Below are positions 8,283 to 14,963 of a stretch of 16,665 nt of DNA, one piece after another (the stretch's first letter is position 1; each line of letters starts with the position of its first letter). The stretch spans positions 1-16,665 of the forward strand of contig DASTSN010000002.1 in assembly GCA_035760665.1 (NCBI GenBank), written 5' to 3'. Under the pieces are notes generated by a model. The model had not been told where the DNA came from. It made no database searches and saw nothing but the letters and a program-made list of their open reading frames with translations. This DNA comes from DASTSN01 sp035760665 (lineage in GTDB: Bacteria; Bacteroidota; Bacteroidia; Chitinophagales; Chitinophagaceae). A program made the position numbers and the translations under genes.

Positions 8283-8356
8283 CTGAAAGACAATTCACAA
8301 TAAGGCTATAAGCCGAAGATTTATTAGTCCTGCGTACACCACGTGGGGCTTTTTTA
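8283..8356 (+). ncRNA. tracrRNA: tracrRNA
   Basis: Trans-activating RNA that pairs with the crRNA repeat and is bound by Cas9. Anti-repeat 8284-8301 pairs with repeat positions 1-17: repeat 1-7 with 8295-8301 (first pair G-U), a U-U mismatch (repeat 8 with 8294), repeat 9-11 with 8291-8293, A8290 bulged, repeat 12-17 with 8284-8289. A nexus-like hairpin GGCT/AGCC with loop ATA follows at 8304-8314. After an 11-nt AU-rich linker comes a 10-bp terminator stem (8326-8350) and a T-run. The predicted RNA is only about 73 nt. It is on the plus strand, divergent from cas9, and preceded by an exact TAnnTTTG motif. The 5' and 3' ends are predicted, not measured. I found no second anti-repeat in the window. 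Confidence 0.88.
8326..8355 (+). terminator. Intrinsic terminator of the tracrRNA
   Basis: AGTCCTGCGT (8326-8335), loop ACACC, ACGTGGGGCT (8341-8350). All ten positions pair, three of them as G-U/T wobble, and the T-run covers 8350-8355. It forms the only stem 3' of the nexus, so it is both terminator and the final structural element of the tracrRNA. Confidence 0.8.
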
Positions 8357-8866
8357 TTCCTTCTTATAATCACTTATCACTTCACAGCTAAATAAGTCAT
8401 TGGCCTGGTTTCCCAGGCATTTATACCCCTCCCACAAAATCGTTCCGGAAAAATCTATCAATCAGTGCAGTTAACCTGTAAGCCTTTCAACGGCTGGTAC
8501 TCCCCGGGCATGCTGTGCCGGGTAGGAATCAGTAAGGTATTGAATTTTACGGGAAAATGCAACGGTTTTTTTCACCTGAACGTATAAAAATTAATTGGCA
8601 TGTATCCGGCTGCTAGTTATCACTCCTTGTTGTTGAAATAGCATTTCGTTAAACCATTCGCTGGTGAGCGATGCATTACACCCTGGCGAAAATTTATCAT
8701 CCTGCGAATGCAGTAACACCGAATTACAGGACCTGGCTGAGGATGAAAAGCTGGTAACGGCAAGCCTGCTTTCATCCGTAGCACAGCATCATTTTCTACA
8801 CGGGCTGAACATCCTCGTGTTTGCCAAGTGGCTTGCTGCTGTGCAATGAACCCATACATTCCTTTC
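8357..8866. other. Non-coding stretch between tracrRNA and small hypothetical gene
   Basis: About 510 bp without a convincing gene. Short open frames here start at non-ATG codons or lie across the hypothetical gene and show no family features. Two hairpins are visible: GCCTGG/CCAGGC with a TTTC loop (8403-8418), and CCCGGGCA/TGCCGGG with one bulged G and loop TGCTG (8503-8522). Neither has a clear T-run. I saw no repeat copy or second anti-repeat. It probably separates the CRISPR locus from the neighbouring chromosomal genes. Confidence 0.5.
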
Positions 8867-9157
8867 TTAATGATCCGCCAGGTATTTTCGGATGGCGGCA
8901 GTGTACAGCCGTTCCCCCTTCTGTAAGGTTTTCGCAAACGCAGCTTTTTTGGCAGGGTGCTGCAGGATGTCCTGCGCAAAGGCAACAGCTTCAGCAAACC
9001 GGCTCCTTTTTAGTTTTTGCAGTTTGCTCGGCCGCACACGGCTCATATCCGGGTAGGCCGTTACCACAGTCTTCTTCCCATATTGTTTTACAACGAATTG
9101 TTTGCCAATCTTGCCGCGCAGGCTGTGCAGCAGGATGGCTCGCTTTGTCTGTGCCAT
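8867..9157 (-). CDS. Small conserved-looking basic hypothetical protein
   Basis: 96-aa protein starting MAQTKRAILLHSLRGKIG. ATG codons at 9157 and, two codons upstream, at 9163 are both possible; the longer frame needs a TTG at 9190. The protein is highly basic and contains RGKIGKQFVVKQYGKKTVV, then YPDMSRVRPSKLQKLKRSRF, then a helical part ending ERLYTAAIRKYLADH. The overall look (a short beta-rich basic start, then helices) resembles small hypothetical proteins that I recall as common in Bacteroidota, but I cannot name a family. There is no signal peptide, membrane segment or catalytic motif. It stands alone on the minus strand, with three tandem 11-bp repeats 53-85 bp upstream. Function unknown; a nucleic-acid-binding role would fit the charge but is a guess. 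Confidence 0.7.
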   Translation of the reverse strand: MAQTKRAILLHSLRGKIGKQFVVKQYGKKTVVTAYPDMSRVRPSKLQKLKRSRFAEAVAFAQDILQHPAKKAAFAKTLQKGERLYTAAIRKYLADH

Positions 9158-9209
9158 AGGCATTGGTTTAGTATCAGTAAAATACGGCAAAGAGCTGGCA
9201 AAAGCAAGT

Positions 9210-9242
9210 ATCCTTCGTTCATCTTTCGTTTATCCTTCGTTT
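9210..9242. repeat. Three tandem 11-bp direct repeats
   Basis: Units ATCCTTCGTTC (9210-9220), ATCTTTCGTTT (9221-9231) and ATCCTTCGTTT (9232-9242) follow each other without gaps. Eleven bases is about one helical turn, which would suit stacked protein-binding sites on one face of the DNA. They lie just upstream of the small hypothetical gene. Confidence 0.8.
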
Positions 9243-9280
9243 TCTTAAGCGGAATGATAGCAGGATAAAGAGAACATCGT

Positions 9281-9309
9281 GGCGGGTAAATCCGGCGTTT
9301 TTACCCGCC
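9281..9309. repeat. Perfect 10-bp inverted repeat
   Basis: GGCGGGTAAA (9281-9290) and TTTACCCGCC (9300-9309) are exact complements around a 9-nt centre. No T-run follows on either strand, so it is not a standard intrinsic terminator. It may be a hairpin terminator without a U-tract, an operator, or an RNA structure. Confidence 0.6.
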
Positions 9310-9472
9310 TGTTCGCCTGTTGCAGCAAAGGGAGTGGGAAAGTGGAGGAAAGAAGCAAAGTATACGATTGGTAAAAGGGAGTGGATTAAAAAGGGACCAC
9401 GCTGGAAAGCGGGGTCGCGTAACAAGGTTAAAAAATCATATAAAATCAAACAGGATATCCTGGGTCAATTTT

Positions 9473-9493
9473 TTTCATTGGGGATCAATGAAA
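9473..9493. repeat. 8-bp inverted repeat downstream of the AraC-type gene
   Basis: TTTCATTG (9473-9480), 5-nt centre GGGAT, CAATGAAA (9486-9493). It lies about 85-100 bp after the araC-type stop on the minus strand. It could act as its transcription end, but the minus-strand side has no T-run, so the role is open. Confidence 0.5.
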
Positions 9494-9575
9494 TTGTTCT
9501 GAAGAGTCCCCCCCCCCGTGTTTGGGAAAATGCGTGAATCTGCCAACGGGTATCTTCCGCAGAAAGGCAAAAACA

Positions 9576-10454
9576 TTAAATAAAAATCCTGACGCCTGAA
9601 TAGCTTTCGCGGAACTCTTTGGGCGTGCAGCCTTTTTTCTTTTTAAAAATCCGGTTGAAGTTGGAGATATTATTGAAGCCGCAGTTGTAGGCTACTTCGG
9701 CAATCGACTGTGTTGTGTCGATCAGTATCCGGGAGGCATGGCCCAGCCTGATTTCTGTGAGGCTGTCGATAAAGGTGGCGCCGGTGCGCTGCCGGAAAAA
9801 CCGGCTGAAGGATGCTTCGGACATATTGGCCAGCCGCGCCACTTCTTTTAACGTGATGGGCTTGTCGAAGTTTTGATTCATGAATTCATGCGCCTTTTCA
9901 ATGCGCCGGCTGTTGTAACTAACCTGGTCTGTATTGTTAAAGGAGGCATCCGAGAGTATGCGCATGTGCCGGGAAGTCGATAAGTCGTGCAGGATGGAGA
10001 TGAGTTCCAGTACGGAGTCAAACCCGTGTTTCTGGTTGAGTTCCTGCAGGCGGGGTGCCACCTGCAGGGCCGTTTCCTTTGAAAATAAAATACCTCTTGC
10101 TGATCGTTCCAGCATCATCCGCATAAAGCTCAGCTGGTTGCGCCGCAGGAACTTTTCATCAAACAGGTCTTTGTGAAACTGGATGGTGATTTCTTTGATG
10201 TCTTTATTCGTGCATTTATTGGTAAACCAGCCATGCTGCAGGTTGGGGCCCACAAGCACCAGTTCGATATCGTCTATTTCTTCAATATGGTCGCCGATGA
10301 TGCGCCTGGCGCCTTTGCCGTGCTGGATAAAGTTCAGCTCGTATTCTTCGTGGTAATGCAGCGGAAAGTCAAACTCTGTTTTTACACGGGAAAACAGTGT
10401 GAAGCAATCGTTTTGGGTCAGCGGGGTGATTTCCCGTAAAACATTTTTTCGCAT
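9576..10454 (-). CDS. AraC-family transcriptional regulator
   Basis: 292 aa from the ATG at 10454; the longer frame would need a TTG at 10463. An N-terminal cupin-like ligand domain (about 27-75) includes FPLHYHEEYELNFIQHGKG. A helical linker follows. The C-terminal AraC DNA-binding domain (about 185-288) has two helix-turn-helix units: ITLKEVARLANMSEASFSRFF (about 200-220) and SIAEVAYNCGFNNISNFNRIF (about 249-269), the second being the conserved AraC signature with a PKEFRES ending. It is divergent from the mannan operon with a 249-bp shared intergenic region, so it most likely senses a mannan-derived sugar and activates that operon. Its own promoter is visible as TACATTTG at 10509-10502 on the minus strand. 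The ligand is unknown. Confidence 0.93.
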   Translation of the reverse strand: MRKNVLREITPLTQNDCFTLFSRVKTEFDFPLHYHEEYELNFIQHGKGARRIIGDHIEEIDDIELVLVGPNLQHGWFTNKCTNKDIKEITIQFHKDLFDEKFLRRNQLSFMRMMLERSARGILFSKETALQVAPRLQELNQKHGFDSVLELISILHDLSTSRHMRILSDASFNNTDQVSYNSRRIEKAHEFMNQNFDKPITLKEVARLANMSEASFSRFFRQRTGATFIDSLTEIRLGHASRILIDTTQSIAEVAYNCGFNNISNFNRIFKKKKGCTPKEFRESYSGVRIFI

Positions 10455-10501
10455 ATGCGGCAATTCTTCAGGCTGGTAATTAGGTGGCAGTTTCAGTCAG
10501 T

Positions 10502-10535
10502 CAAATGTACGTAAGCACTGTTAAATTAGTACAAC
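10502..10535 (-). promoter_or_regulatory. Predicted promoter of the AraC-family gene
   Basis: On the minus strand TACATTTG (10509-10502) matches the Bacteroidota TAnnTTTG -7 motif exactly. GTTG (10535-10532), 22 bp upstream, is an imperfect -33 box. The predicted start near 10496 gives a leader of about 40 nt. Confidence 0.5.
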
Positions 10536-10544
10536 TGGTTAGTA
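10526..10544. promoter_or_regulatory. TTAGTA direct repeat, possible regulator half-sites
   Basis: TTAGTA occurs at 10526-10531 and again at 10539-10544, 13 bp apart start to start, in the divergent region and overlapping the predicted -33 zone of the AraC-type gene. AraC-family proteins usually bind direct repeats, so this could be an autoregulatory or activation site. It is short, and chance occurrence is possible. Confidence 0.3.
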
Positions 10545-10676
10545 AAATTTGCAGCCGCCGCAAAACCTTTACAGCAAAAGTTTTTGAGAGGATGGCTTCT
10601 TTTCCTGCCGCAGGATGACTTGTAATTTGGTATAAAACAGGATAAAAAAGTATTAGCTCAGTTTTCATGGCTGAAT

Positions 10677-10684
10677 TAGATTTG
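10677..10684 (+). promoter_or_regulatory. Candidate -7 box of the mannan operon promoter
   Basis: TAGATTTG matches TAnnTTTG exactly, 19 bp before the start codon of the GH26 gene, implying a very short leader. I see no good TTTG -33 box at the right distance, which would fit a promoter needing an activator such as the neighbouring AraC protein. Confidence 0.4.
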
Positions 10685-10703
10685 ACAAAATGATCGCTGC
10701 CGT

Positions 10704-11834
10704 ATGAGAAAAGAACTGCTTTTGTATGCCGCCGGTTTCGGTACAGGGCTGCTGATGCTGGCTGCTTCTTCCGTTGCGCAGGATCTTCCTGCCGATCGTC
10801 ATGCCACTGCAGAAACAGTGCATCTTTACCGGCATCTTCATCAACTTTTGAAAAAGGGTGTCATGTTTGGTCACCAGGACGACCTGGCCTACGGAGTCGG
10901 CTGGAAATACGAGGAAGGCCGCAGTGATATAAAAGATGTAACAGGCGATTACCCGGCTGTGTACGGATGGGAACTGGGCCGGCTGGAACTGGATCATCCA
11001 GTAAACATCGACAGTGTGCCCTTTGAAAAAATGAAAGCGTACATCCGCCAGGGGTATGACCGCGGTGGCGTGATAACCATTAGCTGGCATCTTAATAACC
11101 CCCTCTCCGGCAAAACAGCCTGGGATCCTGCGCCGGGAACCGTGGCCTCCATCCTGCCTGGCGGTGAGAAAAACGCCCTGTACAAATCCTGGTTGGATAA
11201 AGTAGCTGCCTTTCTGTTAAGCCTGAAGGGCAACCGGGGAGAATTGATCCCGGTGATCTTTCGCCCGTTTCATGAACTGAACGGCAACTGGTTTTGGTGG
11301 GGTGGAAAAAACTGCACGCCGCAGGAACTGATACAACTGTACCGCTTTACGGAAACCTACCTCCGGGATATAAAGCAGGTGCATAATTTACTATATGCGT
11401 ACAATACCGATCGGTTTGCGAATCGCGAAGACTACCTGGAGCGGTACCCCGGCGATGAATGGGTGGATGTCCTTGGCTTTGATCTGTACCAGCGGGGAAA
11501 TGACCGGGCGCCATTTGTAGCAGAACTCGACAGAAGTCTCGCCACGCTTGACGAGATAGCGAAAGAAAAAAATAAAATTCCTGCCCTGACAGAATTTGGT
11601 TACGGGGGCTTGCCCGACAGTACCTGGTGGACCGCTGCTTTGCTGAAAGGCATAGGGCATCACAGGATTGCTTATGCGCTGGGCTGGCGCAATGCAGGGA
11701 TTAAACCCAATGGCTCCTCCGAATTTTATGTTCCTTACAAAGGACAGGCGTCAGCAGGCGATTTTATCATTTTTTATCAAAGTAGGAATATTTTATTTCA
11801 GCAGGAGGTGAGCAAAGAAAAATTATATCAATAA
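10704..11834 (+). CDS. GH26 beta-1,4-mannanase, exported
   Basis: 376-aa glycoside hydrolase family 26 enzyme that hydrolyses beta-1,4-mannan by a retaining mechanism. An N-terminal signal peptide spans about 1-25 (basic MRKE start, hydrophobic LLMLAASSVA, cleavage near AQ-D). No lipobox Cys follows, so periplasmic or secreted. Family motifs: GVMFGHQDDLAYGVGW (52-67); ISWHLNNP (126-133); RPFHELNGNWFWWG with acid/base Glu191 (187-200); ALTEFGY with nucleophile Glu297 (294-300). Length fits a single catalytic domain without binding modules. The operon partners (epimerase, GH130) match the mannan pathway of Bacteroides fragilis, where the GH26 enzyme is a mannobiose-releasing exo-mannanase, so that product is likely here too by context. 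First gene of the operon; the symporter starts 27 bp downstream. Confidence 0.93.
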   Translation: MRKELLLYAAGFGTGLLMLAASSVAQDLPADRHATAETVHLYRHLHQLLKKGVMFGHQDDLAYGVGWKYEEGRSDIKDVTGDYPAVYGWELGRLELDHPVNIDSVPFEKMKAYIRQGYDRGGVITISWHLNNPLSGKTAWDPAPGTVASILPGGEKNALYKSWLDKVAAFLLSLKGNRGELIPVIFRPFHELNGNWFWWGGKNCTPQELIQLYRFTETYLRDIKQVHNLLYAYNTDRFANREDYLERYPGDEWVDVLGFDLYQRGNDRAPFVAELDRSLATLDEIAKEKNKIPALTEFGYGGLPDSTWWTAALLKGIGHHRIAYALGWRNAGIKPNGSSEFYVPYKGQASAGDFIIFYQSRNILFQQEVSKEKLYQ

Positions 11835-11861
11835 AACAGCGCCGGGAACGACCGGAGCCAT

Positions 11862-13691
11862 ATGAAGCTACAACTGATTGATGCCGCCATCATTATTGCG
11901 TACCTGGTCACGATGCTGCTGATCGGGTGGTTCCTGCGCAAGAAGGCCCGCCTGAATAAGGAGAGCTACCTGCTCGGCGGCAAATCCCTCCCGTGGTATA
12001 TGCTGGGACTAAGCGATGCCAGTGATATGTTTGATATCAGCGGCACTATGTGGATGGTGGCGCTCTGTTTTGTCTACGGCATGAAAAGCATCTGGATACC
12101 CTGGCTGTGGCCGGTGTTTAACCAGGTGTTCATGATGATGTTTCTCTCAAAATGGTTGCGCCGCTCCAATGCCACGACGGGAGCCGAGTGGCTGACGACC
12201 CGGTTTGGTACCACTGGCAGGGGTATACGCAGTTCGCACAATGTGGTGGTGGCGTTTGCCTTGTTGGGCTGTTTCGGGTTCCTGGCGTATGGATTTATCG
12301 GGCTGGGCAAGTTTATCGAAATATTTGTTCCCTGGGACCTGGTAAAATCGTATATCCCGTTTGCCATTTCAAAGGAATTTGTGCCACATTTCTATGGCAT
12401 TGTATTTACACTTTTCGCCATGTTTTATTCCATCCTGGGGGGCATGCACAGCATTGTACTGGGCGATGTGATCAAGTATTGTATAATGACAATTGCCTGC
12501 CTGGCCATTGGGGCTATCGCCATGTTGCATTTGCACGCAAATGGAGCATCGCTGAATATCCCGAAAGGGTGGACCAATCCCTTTTTTGGTTGGCGGCTCA
12601 ATCTTGACTGGAGCGCTATTGTGCCGGCAGCGAATAAAAAAATTGCGGACGACGGGTTTGCTGTCTTTGGCTTCTTTTTCATGATGATGCTGTTCAAGGG
12701 TGTGTTTGCCAGCCTGGCCGGCCCCGCACCGAATTACGATATGCAAAAGGTATTGTCGGCCCGCTCTCCCAAAGACGCCAGTAAAATGAGCGGCTTTGTT
12801 TCGATTATTCTCTTACCAGTCCGGTATTCGATGGTCATTGGGCTCACGGTCCTGGCATTGCTTTACTATAACCGCCTGGGCATAGCGGGAGAAGGCGGGA
12901 CAGACTTTGAAAAAATTTTACCGGCAGCAATCAATAATTTTTTACCGGCCGGCATTCTTGGCCTTGTGCTGACGGGTTTGCTGGGCGCTTTTATGGGCAC
13001 TTTTTCAGGCACGCTGAATGCGGCACAGGCCTATATCGTTAATGATATCTACTTAAAATATATCAACCCTGCTGCCAGTACGAAAAAAACAATGCGGGTG
13101 AATTATTCCGTTGGCATATTAGTGGTGGCAATTGGAGTGGTACTTGGGTTTTTTGCCAAAGATGTAAACAGCGTGTTGCAATGGATCGTTGGCGCCCTGT
13201 ATGGAGGGTACATCGCTGCCAATATGCTGAAGTGGTATTGGTGGCGCTTCAATGCCAGCGGTTTTTACTGGGGTATGATGAGCGGCATTGTGGCGGCATT
13301 GGTATTTCCGTACATCTTTGACGGGCTGCCCCTGTATAACTGGCCCTGGTTATTCCTGATCTCGATGGCAGGGTCGGTCATCGGCACCTACACAGCGCCC
13401 CCCGCTGATGAAGCAGTACTGGTAAATTTTTATAAAACAGTTCGCCCCTGGGGATTTTGGAAACCTGTACAGGAAAAGGTGATGGCAGCCGATCCGGCTT
13501 TCGTGCCCAACAAACGGTTCCGGCTGGACATGTTCAACGTGGTTCTGGGCATCATTGCCCAATGCTGCCTGACAATCCTGCCAATGTTCGTTGTACTTTG
13601 GCTAAAACTGCCCCTGTTCATCACCGTTATAATCCTGGTTGTCATCGTTATCATTTTAAAGAAAACCTGGTGGGAAAAACTGGAAGATTAA
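11862..13691 (+). CDS. Sodium:solute symporter (SSS/SLC5 family), likely mannobiose importer
   Basis: 609-aa inner-membrane protein with many hydrophobic helices. The first is at about 5-25 (AAIIIAYLVTMLLIGWFL) and the final two hydrophobic stretches are at about 557-600. Family features include SYLLGGKSLPWYMLGLSDAS (35-54) and SGTLNAAQAYIVNDIYLKY (382-400), the region that forms the sodium site in this family. An extra C-terminal part (about 510-609) with a soluble loop and two helices makes it longer than minimal members. It couples sodium entry to sugar uptake. Between mannanase and phosphorylase genes, mannobiose or mannosylglucose is the likely cargo by context; sequence alone does not show the substrate. 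GGAG lies 4 bp upstream of the ATG. GH130 starts 24 bp downstream. Confidence 0.92.
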   Translation: MKLQLIDAAIIIAYLVTMLLIGWFLRKKARLNKESYLLGGKSLPWYMLGLSDASDMFDISGTMWMVALCFVYGMKSIWIPWLWPVFNQVFMMMFLSKWLRRSNATTGAEWLTTRFGTTGRGIRSSHNVVVAFALLGCFGFLAYGFIGLGKFIEIFVPWDLVKSYIPFAISKEFVPHFYGIVFTLFAMFYSILGGMHSIVLGDVIKYCIMTIACLAIGAIAMLHLHANGASLNIPKGWTNPFFGWRLNLDWSAIVPAANKKIADDGFAVFGFFFMMMLFKGVFASLAGPAPNYDMQKVLSARSPKDASKMSGFVSIILLPVRYSMVIGLTVLALLYYNRLGIAGEGGTDFEKILPAAINNFLPAGILGLVLTGLLGAFMGTFSGTLNAAQAYIVNDIYLKYINPAASTKKTMRVNYSVGILVVAIGVVLGFFAKDVNSVLQWIVGALYGGYIAANMLKWYWWRFNASGFYWGMMSGIVAALVFPYIFDGLPLYNWPWLFLISMAGSVIGTYTAPPADEAVLVNFYKTVRPWGFWKPVQEKVMAADPAFVPNKRFRLDMFNVVLGIIAQCCLTILPMFVVLWLKLPLFITVIILVVIVIILKKTWWEKLED

Positions 13692-13715
13692 CTGATATTC
13701 AAAACAAACCATAGC

Positions 13716-14912
13716 ATGCCCGAATCATTTCAAGCCCGGTTACGACAACTGGAAAAAAGCTGGCAGCAATTGATGGCCCGGCCCAACGAACCGTTTTCAG
13801 AGGGAAATGGTATTTTCCTGCGGTATAAAAATCCGGTGCTGACGGCAGCACATACACCTCTGTCGTGGCGCTATGATTTCAACGAACAGGATAATCCGTT
13901 ACTTGCCGAGCGGTTTGGCATTAATGCCGTTTTTAATGCCGGTGCGATAAAATTCAACAATAAATACCTTGTTATTGCCAGGGTGGAGGCAGCAAACCGG
14001 AAATCATTCTTCGCCGTGGCGGAAAGTGAAAACGGTATTGACCGGTTTCGTTTTTGGGATCGCCCGGTGAGCATGCCGGAAACGGAGGACCCGGCAACAA
14101 ACCTGTATGATATGCGGGTGGTGCAGCATGAAGATGGCTGGATTTACGGGCTTTTTTGTGCCGAACGGAGAGACCCCCATGCAAGCGAAAGTGACCAGTC
14201 TTCAGCTATTGCCCAATGCGGTATTGCCCGGACGAAAGACCTGTTGCACTGGCAGCGCTTACCCGACCTGGTTACCCCATCGCCCCAGCAGCGGAATGTC
14301 GTGCTGCACCCGGAATTTGTGCAGGGCCGGTACGCTTTCTATACCCGCCCGCAGGATGGATTTATTGAAGCCGGGAAAGGCGGCGGTATCGGTTTTGGAC
14401 TGTGTGATAACATCGAAACGCCGGTCATTCAAAACGAGCTCATCATTGATCAACGCCAATATCATACCGTTAACGAGCTGAAAAACGGGCTTGGCCCCGC
14501 ACCAATCAAAACTAAATATGGTTGGCTGCACCTGGCGCATGGCGTTCGCAACACGGCCGCGGGTATGCGCTACGTATTATACCTGTTTATGACAGCCCTG
14601 GATGACCTGGCAAAAATTATTTACAAACCAGCCGGCTACTTTTTAGCCCCGGAGGGAGAGGAAAGGATCGGGGATGTATCGAATGTCGTATTCAGCAACG
14701 GCTGGATTGCCGATGAAGACGGACGGGTTTTTATTTATTATGCTTCCTCCGACACACGCCTGCACGTAGCTACAACGACCATCGGGCAACTGCTGGATTA
14801 TGTTATGCAAACAGCACCTGATGGACTTACCTCTTCAGCGACGGTCAGCACATTGAACCAATTAATTGATAAGAATGAAAAAACAGGCGTGCTAGCATCA
14901 TGGCCTGTTTAA
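13716..14912 (+). CDS. GH130 4-O-beta-mannosyl-D-glucose phosphorylase
   Basis: 398-aa cytoplasmic inverting phosphorylase of family GH130, by motif and size closest to mannosylglucose phosphorylase (subfamily 1, about 390 aa in Bacteroides). It converts mannosyl-beta-1,4-glucose plus phosphate to alpha-mannose 1-phosphate plus glucose. The catalytic Asp is Asp132 in NLYDMRVVQ, almost the same position as in the B. fragilis enzyme. Other family stretches are NAVFNAGAIKFNNKYLVIAR (70-89), GLGPAPIKTKYGWLHLAHGV (about 258-277) and IFYYASSDTRLHVATT-like near 344-358, here FIYYASSDTRLHVATT. No signal peptide. The epimerase encoded next would supply its substrate from mannobiose. A mannosyl-oligosaccharide phosphorylase (subfamily 2) is the alternative, less likely given the epimerase. 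The last codons form half of a terminator-like hairpin (14881-14917). Confidence 0.93.
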   Translation: MPESFQARLRQLEKSWQQLMARPNEPFSEGNGIFLRYKNPVLTAAHTPLSWRYDFNEQDNPLLAERFGINAVFNAGAIKFNNKYLVIARVEAANRKSFFAVAESENGIDRFRFWDRPVSMPETEDPATNLYDMRVVQHEDGWIYGLFCAERRDPHASESDQSSAIAQCGIARTKDLLHWQRLPDLVTPSPQQRNVVLHPEFVQGRYAFYTRPQDGFIEAGKGGGIGFGLCDNIETPVIQNELIIDQRQYHTVNELKNGLGPAPIKTKYGWLHLAHGVRNTAAGMRYVLYLFMTALDDLAKIIYKPAGYFLAPEGEERIGDVSNVVFSNGWIADEDGRVFIYYASSDTRLHVATTTIGQLLDYVMQTAPDGLTSSATVSTLNQLIDKNEKTGVLASWPV

Positions 14913-14917
14913 TTTTT
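14881..14917 (+). terminator. Intrinsic terminator or attenuator overlapping the GH130 stop
   Basis: Perfect 8-bp stem AAACAGGC (14881-14888) / GCCTGTTT (14903-14910), 14-nt loop, then AA and five T (14913-14917). The right arm includes the first base of the TAA stop. It sits inside the operon, before the epimerase gene, so it may lower epimerase expression or be masked by translating ribosomes. The loop is long for a terminator. Confidence 0.5.
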
Positions 14918-14963
14918 CCCTTGTAAGATAATAGTATTACCAGCAAACTTTTTCACTGAACCG

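Larger units (their letters stand above)
9158..9575. other. Intergenic region rich in short repeats
   Basis: About 418 bp between the hypothetical gene and the AraC-family gene, both on the minus strand. No convincing gene on either strand. It holds three tandem 11-bp repeats (9210-9242), a perfect 10-bp inverted repeat (9281-9309), a perfect 8-bp inverted repeat (9473-9493) and a run of ten C (9508-9517). It must contain the promoter of the hypothetical gene and the 3' end of the araC-type transcript. Confidence 0.6.

Noticed and set aside
8664..8849. 61-aa plus-strand frame next to the tracrRNA region, possibly an anti-CRISPR or accessory cas gene
   Set aside because: GTG start without a ribosome binding site, no family features; looks like chance.
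8620..8997. 125-aa minus-strand frame
   Set aside because: Overlaps the more credible 96-aa gene in another frame, low-complexity Arg/Pro/Cys mix, no recognisable motif.
9409..9430. GTCGCGTAACAAGGTTA resembles the conserved 3' end of 16S rRNA (GTCGTAACAAGGTA)
   Set aside because: The match is short and imperfect, and the flanks have no rRNA sequence or 3' tail; coincidence.
9473..9493. Inverted repeat as a standard terminator of the AraC-type gene
   Set aside because: The T-run lies on the wrong side for minus-strand transcription; kept only as an inverted repeat.
10665..11090. 141-aa minus-strand frame across the GH26 start
   Set aside because: Antisense to the signal peptide and catalytic domain of a clear GH26 gene.
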